Shown: piece after piece, positions 56,666-64,000 of the stretch
Position numbering within the stretch: the stretch's first letter is position 1
Layout: every line of letters begins with the position of its first letter
Assembly: GCA_026874595.1 (NCBI GenBank)
Contig: CM049321.1
Span: forward strand, 3,837,479-3,901,478
Length of the DNA: 64,000 bases
Direction of reading: 5' to 3'
Source: Sipunculus nudus
Taxonomy: Eukaryota > Annelida > Sipuncula > Golfingiida > Sipunculidae
Program-made: the position numbers and the translations under genes
Notes under the pieces: model-generated
What the model saw: only the letters and a program-made list of their open reading frames with translations
The model's database searches: none
What the model was told of the DNA's origin: nothing

Positions 56666-57485
56666 TTATCCTCTTTCCTGATGTTGCCCATTATAATTAC
56701 CCAGTTGGCGAAACCAGTGGCTCTTAATGCTTGACGGGCCTTCTCTCTGTAGGTGGTCTTCTTCCTTGGACACTGTGTAAAATCTGGGTTCCTTGGAACA
56801 GAGTGTGAACCACAGGATGTTGGTGCTCAAAGAGTTGATGAGAATAAGTCTTCTATTACTGGTCGGTATATACGGCCTACCTGTAGACACTTCTTTTTAT
56901 AGTCCCATCCTCCTGTAGGTTAATTAGGGTGTCTAAAAACAACAATTTACTTTCCTCCTCTAACTTACTCGTAATCTGGATATTTGGATCCCTGTAGTTC
57001 AGATGGTCAGTAAACAGTTCAAGGTCATACTGGTGGAGCTCTGTGAATGTATCATATACATACCGAGCCATGCAGATCTTTAGGGGTGATGTTGTTGAGG
57101 CGATGGCTTCTTGTTTGACAGCTTCCATGTAGGTGCTGGCAATGATAGGTGATACCGGTGACCTCATTGCTGCTTCCTTGATCTGTTTGAAGAATGCCCC
57201 CTTGTTTACAAAATATGTGGTCGACAAACATAATATCTCTAACAGCTGTATGACATCATCTACGCAAGTTTGTATGGGTCTTCCAGGTATCATCCCTCTC
57301 CAAGTGCTTCTGAGTAGCTGTTTCTGCGTCAATGGCTGGGATACTTGTGAACAGGGTACTCACGTCAAACGAAACCATCTCTTGTGTTGGTGGGATAACC
57401 AGTCGCTGATCTTCTTCACAAACCCTCCAAAATTCTTTATGTGGTGCTTTGTATTTTCCACAAGAGGTCCAAGGATGTCTGCCTG
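56666..57485 (-). pseudogene. Penelope-like reverse transcriptase, broken
   Basis: Pieces in order: KNFGG-like text followed by EMVSFDVSTLFTSIP (motif A region), then CLSTTYFVNKGAFFKQIKE, MRSPVSPIIASTYMEAVK (the GSPVSP motif), ARYVYDTFTEL and LLFLDTLINLQEDGTIK. The catalytic box is normally YVDDTF; here the first Asp is Tyr, so the enzyme is dead regardless of the frameshifts near 57300 and 56880. Penelope-like RTs are related to telomerase and normally work with the GIY-YIG endonuclease that follows. Confidence 0.85.
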
Positions 57486-57495
57486 ATTGGTTCAC

Positions 57496-57734
57496 AGGAA
57501 GTAGGTGCGATCTATGACATCCAGAGTGGTGACTGTGGAAAGGACTACATTGATGAGACCGCTCTCCACTGGGAAAATAAATCCAGGAACATCGAAAACA
57601 AACCATGTCCACCATTTATGAACACCAGAGGGATGCCGGACACTATACAGTGGGACCCTGTTAAGATCCTGGATTCAGGTTCAGTTGATGTCAGGAGAAA
57701 GGTAAAGAAGGCACTCAACCTCCAACGACACTGA
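57496..57734 (+). pseudogene. GIY-YIG endonuclease fragment (plus copy)
   Basis: The frame reads GAIYDIQSGDCGKDYIDETA, then ENKSRNIENK, then DPVKILDSGSVDVRRKVKKA and a stop. YDI...KDYIDETA is the GIY-YIG core (normally VYxIPC..C...YIGET), here with Gly to Asp in YIG. The remainder matches the Penelope endonuclease C-terminus. It is cut at its start by the inverted junction near 57490. Confidence 0.8.
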
Positions 57735-57904
57735 CCTGCCCTAAACCGTAACCAGAGCCTGAAACTTCCATAGATTTACAACCACTTGTTGTCACATGAT
57801 CTCTGTGGTCATGTGACAACACCTGAGCACTGACAAGCACGCCAGCCTGCTGAGGATGACCGTGGATATGCAGTTATAGCTACGTACAATGTAAGTCCCA
57901 GAGT

Positions 57905-60724
57905 TGAGAATTTTACTAACCTTTACAACAAGATTCAATCAGCCTTTATAAATTTATGAACACAAAATTCTATCAGAATAAACAACAAATTTCATTCAGC
58001 CCAAACACACAAACATCAACCCAACAAAGTTCAATCTGTATAAATATAACTATTCCATCAGCCGAAACACAACAAAGTTCAATCAGCATAAACACAACTA
58101 AAATCAATAAGCATTAACAACAGCATTTCTTTAGATAAATCACAATAAAATTCCATCAGCATAAACACAAATTTCCATTAGCCTTATAAACACAAAATTC
58201 CATGAGAATAAACACAACAAAATCCATTCAGCCAAAACTCAATCAAGACTCAATCTGCATAAATACAACAAATCTCCATCAGCCTAAACAATAAAATTCA
58301 TTCAAAAAGACAAAATTCACTCAACATAAATAAATCTGATAAAGCCAAAACTCAACAAAATTCAATCTGCATCAATCCATAAAATTCCCTCAACCCAAAC
58401 ACAACACAATTCCATCAAAATAATAACAACATTTCCTAAGATAAAACATGGAAAAGTTCATTTAGCCCACACACAACAAACACAAACATCAACCCAACAA
58501 TTATATTCCCTTAACCAATACAAAAGAAAATTCCATAAAAATAAACACAAAAATATACCATTAGATAAAACTTAACATTCATACAGCCCACGCACAACAA
58601 ACACAAACATCATACCAACAAAGTTCAATCTGCATAAATCAAACAATATTCCCTCAACCCAAACACAAGAAAATTCCATTAAAACAAACACAACAATATT
58701 TCATTAGATAAAACATAACATGTTTCATTCAGTCCATACACAACAAACACAAACATTAACCCAACAATTATATTCCCTTAACCCACACACAAGAAAATGC
58801 CATAAAAATAAACACAATAATATATCATTAGATAAAACTTAACATTCATACAGCCCACACACAACAAACACAAACATCATACCAACAAAGTTCAATCAGC
58901 ATAAATCAAACAATATTCCCTCAACCCAAACACAAGAAAATTCCATTAAAACAAACACAACAATATTTCATTAGATAAAACATAACATGTTTCATTCAGT
59001 CCATACACAACAAACACAAACATTAACCCAACAACTATATTCCCTTAACCCACACACAAGAAAATGCCATAAAAATAAACACAAAAATATATCATTAGAT
59101 AAAACTTAACATTTATACAGCCCACACACAACAAACACAAACATCAAGCCAAAAAAGTTCAATCAGCATAAATCCAACAGTATTCCCTCAACCCAAACAC
59201 AACAAAATTGCATTGAAATAAACAAACAAAATTTCAATAGATAAAACATAACCATATTCATTCAGCTCACACACAAAACACACAAAAATCAACCCAACTA
59301 AGTTCAATCTGCATAAATCCAGCAATATTCCGTCAACCCAAACACAACAAAAATTCCATCAAAATAAACACAACAATATTTCATTAGATAAAACAAAACA
59401 TTCATTCTGCTCACACACAACAAACACAAACATTTTTCTGCATAATTAAAACAATATTTCCTCAACCCAAACACAACAAAATTCCATCGAAATAAACAAA
59501 ATTTCATTAGATATAACATAACATTCATTCAGCTGACACATCAAAAATAAACATCAACCAAACAAAGTTCAATCTGAATAAATACAAAAACATTCCATCA
59601 GCCTAAAACACAACAAAATTGTATAAAAAAACACATCAAAATTTCATAAGATAAAACATATCAACATTCATTCAGCCCATACACAACAAACACAAACATC
59701 AACCCAACAAAGTTCAATTGTGATAAATCCAACAATATTCCCTCAACCCAAACACATCAAAATTCCATTAAAACAAACACAACAATATTTCATTAGATAA
59801 AACATAACAATATTCATTCAGCTCACACACAACAAACACACACATCAAACCAACAGTTTAATCTGCATAAATCCTGCAATATCCCCTATACCCAAACATA
59901 ATGAAATTTCATCAAAATTAACACAAACAAAATTTCATTAGATAAAACATAACAGCATTCATTCAGCCCACATACAACAAACACAAACATCAACCCAAAA
60001 ATGTTCAATGAACACAAACATCAACCCAACAATATTTATTCAGCTCACACACAACAAACACAAACATCAATCCAACATTGTTCAATCTGCATAAATCCAA
60101 CAATATTCCCTATACCCAAACATTACAAAATTTCATTAAAATAAACACAACAACATTTCATTAGATAAAACATAACAACATTCATTCAGCCCACACACAA
60201 CAAACACAAACATCAACCCAACAAAGATTAAATCTGCATAAATCCAACAATATTCCCTATACCCAAACATAACAAAATTTCATCAAAATAAACACAACAA
60301 CATTTCATTAGATAAAACATAACATCATTATTCAGCCCATACACAAAAAACACCAACATTAACCCAACAAAGTTCAATATGCATAAATCCAACAGTATTC
60401 CCTCAACCCAAACACAAGAAAATTCCATCAAAACAAACACAACAATATTTCATTAGATAAAACTTAACATTCATTTAGCTCACACAAAACAAACACAAAC
60501 ATCAACCCAACAATGTTCAATCTGCATAAATAAAACAATATTTCCTCAACCTAAACACAACAAAATTCTATTATATAAATATAACAATATTTCAATAGAT
60601 AAAACATAACAACATTCATTCTGATCTAACGCAACAAACACCAACCTAACAAAATTTTATCTGTCTAAAAACAATAAAATTCAAATAGTCTAAACACAAC
60701 AAAATTCCATAAAAATAAACACAA
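57905..60724 (+). repeat. AT-rich satellite, left block
   Basis: Tandem units of about 140-150 bp made of ordered words: cacaacaaacacaaacatca, acccaacaaagttcaatctg, cataaatccaacaatattcc, ctcaacccaaacacaa, attccatcaaaataaacaca, acaatatttcattagataaa, acataacattcattcagc. Units vary by 10-20 per cent and some lack words. It has no coding frame; methionine/phenylalanine-rich minus-strand frames over it are products of the repeat. 60190-60716 recurs at 62990-63510 almost unchanged. Confidence 0.9.
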
Positions 60725-62650
60725 TACGGTGGCTGATTTAGGACACAGAAAAAAAAAATATTTATCTCGTGATCTCGAGATAACATCTCGAGATCTCGAC
60801 ATAGAATTTTGCAAAAAAAAAAATTTTAGGAAGCAAAAAAAAATTTTAGGAAGCAAAAAAAAAATTTTAGGAAGCAAAAAAAAAAAATTTAGGAAGCATA
60901 AAATAAAATTTTATGAAGCAAAAAAAAAATTTTTTAGGAAGCAAAAAAAAAATTTTTAGTAAACAAAAAAAAAAAAAATTAGGAAGCATAAAAAAAAATT
61001 TTATGAAGCAAAAAAAAATTTTTAGGAAGCAAAAAAAAAAATTTTAGGAAGCAAAAAAAAAAAAAAATTAGGATGCAAAAAAAAAAATTTAGGAAGAAAC
61101 CCCAGCTGGGAATGGGTCTTATAAGGTCACTTTGACGTATAAACATTTTATCTAAAGGCTACTTGTATACAAGGCACTTGAGCAAGTGTTAACATACAGA
61201 TAAACACATGTAACCGAGTTATTGAAAGATCACTAGTTGATATTCGTTAGAGCATGTGAAGCAATGCAGTATTTGTCATTTACAGAAATCTGTAATCTCT
61301 GAATTGAAGCCAGATGTTTCTGCCTGACGTCTTTCTATTACGATCGGTGGCAATTTTTGCACCCCCCCCCCCCCCGACCCATGTTATAAAAAAACGTGGA
61401 TATAGACAAAGACACCGCCTTTACCCATGGCATTGGCTCATTTTTATGAAAGATTAATAGATTATGTTTACCTAGATTATGTTTATGATTACTTTCACTT
61501 CTTTAATATGTATATGCAGAGTTAGCCTGTATTACAAAGATTCTATAAACAAGGCAGGTGAATAGCGACTTTAAGACCAAAGCAGAGCATTTTGCTGAAG
61601 AAAAATCATGATGAGAGATGATCGAAATTTTAAACCGTTTATTTATGAATATAAAACATTTATGAAGATAGGTTGATTAAATTAACCTGAGCTATAGTAA
61701 GAGGTATAGTGGATCAAGACTTGGGCTTCAGAGGCTGAAGTAACGCCCCTCCCCTCCCCCCCCCCCCCCAGCGTACCTACCCGAAAACACAGTAATCAGT
61801 TTTAGCATATTTTAATTTATGATGGTCTAATACATGTTCCATAAAACGACACACCATTTCAATAAAACAAAAGCTGAAAGAAATTGTACAAAAAGCGTGT
61901 TTCTATAAGAAGCTCATATTTGTTTGTATTCTTAAAATAATAAGGTACCCACAATGCATGCATGCAGACCTAAACATTTCTATTTGAGTGATTTAACAGA
62001 CATGGCTCCGAATCCGCCGTTCAGGTAGAATGTTTCAGATTCTTTAGGCTTTGACATCTTCCTTACGTATATGAATATTAAATATTGAATTTATATTGAA
62101 CTTTTCTTCAACTCGCCTTATCTCAGGGGATATACAAACTTGATTGATTTTAAATTAATTATATTGTATTACCGTTCAGTTAAACACAGTATACATGGTC
62201 TTTGTTTTATAATTGCAATAGTAAGCACTCTTAACGTATACTGTCCCCATAAGGTTGCTTTGTTTTATGTCAATTCAGCTTCGAATGGTTCGTACAAGTG
62301 TGACATTTTTTCTGGAGATCTAGAAAGATAATTTTTTTTTTGCTTCATAAAAATTTTTTTTTTGCTTTCTAAACTTTTTTTTTTTTGCTTCCTAAAATTT
62401 TTTTTTTGCTTCCTAAAATTTTTTTATTTGCTTCCTAAAAATTTTTTTTTGCTTCCTATTTTTTTTTTTTTTGCTTCCTAAAATTTTTTTTTGCTTCCTA
62501 AAATTTTTTTTTTTTGCTTCCTAAAATTTTTTTTTTTGCTTCCTAAAATTTTTTTTTTTTTGCGAAATTCTATGTCGAGATCTCAAGATGTTGTCTCGAG
62601 ATCTCGAGATAAATATTTTTTTTTTCTGTGTCCTTAATCAGCCACCGTAA
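60725..62650. mobile_element. Foldback-like element with long TIRs, inserted in the satellite
   Basis: The ends are inverted: TACGGTGGCTGATTTAGGAC and its complement GTCCTTAATCAGCCACCGTA (one mismatch). The TIRs are about 330-370 bp. After the tip come a palindromic 'tctcgagataacatctcgag' block, then tandem 18-22-bp units 'ttttaggaagcaaaaaaaa' (60815-61095 and inverted at 62335-62560). The centre (61100-62330) is unique and noncoding. The satellite copy at about 63500-63520 is an empty site and shows a six-base duplication ACACAA (seven if the terminal A is shared). Long TIRs containing short tandem repeats define foldback elements. Confidence 0.8.
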
Positions 62651-64000
62651 CACAACAATATTTCATTAGATAAAACATAACAACATTCAATCAGCTGACA
62701 CAAAACAAACACAAACATCAACCAAACAAAGTTCAATCTTAATAAATACAAAAACATTCCATCAGCCTAAAACACAACAAAATTGCATCAAAATAAACAC
62801 ATCAAAATTTCATAAGATAAAACATATCAACATTCATTCAGCCCTCACACAACAAACACAAACCCAACAAAATTTCATCTGTCTAAAAACAATAAAATCT
62901 GAATAGTCTAAAACAACAAAATTCCATCAAAATAAACACAACAATATTTCATTAGATAAAACATAACATTCATTTAGCTCACACACAACAAACACAAACA
63001 TCAACCCAACATAGTTCAATCTGCATAAATCCAACAATATTCCCTATACCCAAACATAACAAAATTTCATCAAAATAAACACAACAACATTTCATTAGAT
63101 AAAACATAACATCATTATTCAGCCCATACACAAAAAACACCAACATTAACCCAACAAAGTTCAATATGCATAAATCCAACAGTATTCCCTCAACCCAAAC
63201 ACAAGAAAATTCCATCAAAACAAACACAACAATATTTCATTAGATAAAACTTAACATTCATTTAGCTCACACAAAACAAACACAAACATCAACCCAACAA
63301 TGTTCAATCTGCATAAATAAAACAATATTTCCTCAACCTAAACACAACAAAATTCTATTATATAAATATAACAATATTTCAATAGATAAAACATAACAAC
63401 ATTCATTCTGATCTAACGCAACAAACACCAACCTAACAAAATTTTATCTGTCTAAAAACAATAAAATTCAAATAGTCTAAACACAACAAAATTCCATAAA
63501 AATAAACACAACAATATTTCATTAGATAAAACATAACAACATTCATTCAGCTGACACAAAACAAACACAAACATCAACCAAACAAAGTTCAATCTTAATA
63601 AATACAAAAACATTCCATCAGCCTAAAACACAACAAAATTGCATCAAAATAAACACATCAAAATTTCATAAGATAAAACATATCAACATTCATTCAGCCC
63701 TCACACAACAAACACAAACCCGACAAAATTCATCTGTCTAAAATCAATAAAATTTGAATAGTCTAAAACAACAAAATTCCATCAAAATAAACACAACAAT
63801 ATTTCATTAGATAAAACATAACATTCATTTAGCTCACACACAACAAACACAAACATCAACCCAACATAGTTCAATCTGCATGAATCCAACAATATTCCCT
63901 ATACCCAAACATAATAAAATTTCATCAAAATAAACACAACATATCATTAGATAAAACATAACAACATTCATTCAGCCCACACACAACAAACACAAACTTT
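62651..64000 (+). repeat. AT-rich satellite, right block
   Basis: It continues the left block. Two segments, about 62655-62990 and 63507-63840, are near duplicates of each other (about 850 bp apart), and 62990-63510 matches 60190-60716. The array runs to the window edge. Confidence 0.9.

Larger units (their letters stand above)
55738..57920 (-). mobile_element. Penelope-like element with inverted second endonuclease copy
   Basis: Terminal repeats of about 200 bp lie in inverted orientation at 55738-55935 and 57718-57920 (shared words ttctcaactctgggacttac, ctgaggatgacc/ggtcatcctcag, acaacaagtggttgtaaatc). A minus-strand RT plus GIY-YIG region occupies 57480-55940, and a second GIY-YIG region lies on the plus strand at 57496-57734. 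Each GIY-YIG is followed by its terminal repeat, so the structure is two partial copies head to head. Such inverted partial tandems are typical of Penelope insertion. Confidence 0.8.

Noticed and set aside
60729-60959. Lys-rich open frame of 76 codons
   Set aside because: It is the tandem A-rich unit of the foldback TIR; the same sequence inverted at 62335-62560 gives nothing coding.
60228-63227. Minus-strand open frames rich in Met, Phe, Cys and Val (60228-60440, 62979-63227, 59304-59528)
   Set aside because: They are read-through of the AT-rich satellite and occur twice because the satellite block is duplicated. No start context or splice support.

Overview
The window is animal nuclear DNA, AT-rich and dominated by repeats. 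GT-AG split exons, non-LTR, LTR and Penelope-like retrotransposons, tRNA-derived SINEs, several TIR elements and kilobase-scale minisatellites are all visible, and there is no bacterial gene organisation. The mix of elements suggests a marine invertebrate: non-autonomous repeats with internal tandem cores and TAGCTCAG hairpin ends, a Gmr1-type Ty3/Gypsy element, and a 2A-bearing CR1/jockey-type element. I would guess a bivalve mollusc, but no diagnostic host gene proves it. Layout: 0-3.6 kb holds fragments of dispersed repeat families (called here E1 and E3). 4.2-5.9 kb is a 5'-truncated Rex1/L2-like retrotransposon. 6.2-9.8 kb holds four minus-strand exons that join in frame into one unrecognised protein, with a SINE in one intron. 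12.5-16.3 kb is a decayed CACTA/EnSpm-type transposase with an N-terminal zinc finger. 18.3-23.5 kb is a large E1 copy carrying two nested insertions: a TA-flanked TIR element, and an E2 element that resembles a Helentron-derived non-autonomous element. 23.5-25.5 kb is E3 and E1 debris. 26.7-30.8 kb is a 35-bp minisatellite of about 117 units. 31.0-33.1 kb has an inverted SINE pair, a TA microsatellite and a second E2. 34.35-42.99 kb is one Gmr1-like LTR retrotransposon on the minus strand. Its pol order is protease-integrase-RT-RNase H, its 5' end is deleted, and its 3' LTR is split by a 3.5-kb non-LTR element. 45.5-50.2 kb has two more E1 copies, one with E2 inside. 51.7-53.9 kb has an AT-palindromic element next to a 30-bp minisatellite whose minus-strand unit reads like a 30-nt GT-AG intron. 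53.9-55.1 kb is a TIR element. 55.7-57.9 kb is a Penelope-like element with a second, inverted GIY-YIG fragment. 57.9-64.0 kb is an AT-rich satellite of about 140-150 bp, split at 60.7-62.65 kb by a foldback-like element. How the parts fit together: no intact autonomous gene is visible. The window reads as intronic or intergenic DNA of one or two host genes with small exons, enlarged by nested transposition and satellite growth. Paralogous copies inside the window serve as empty sites and fix the insertion boundaries of two elements exactly.
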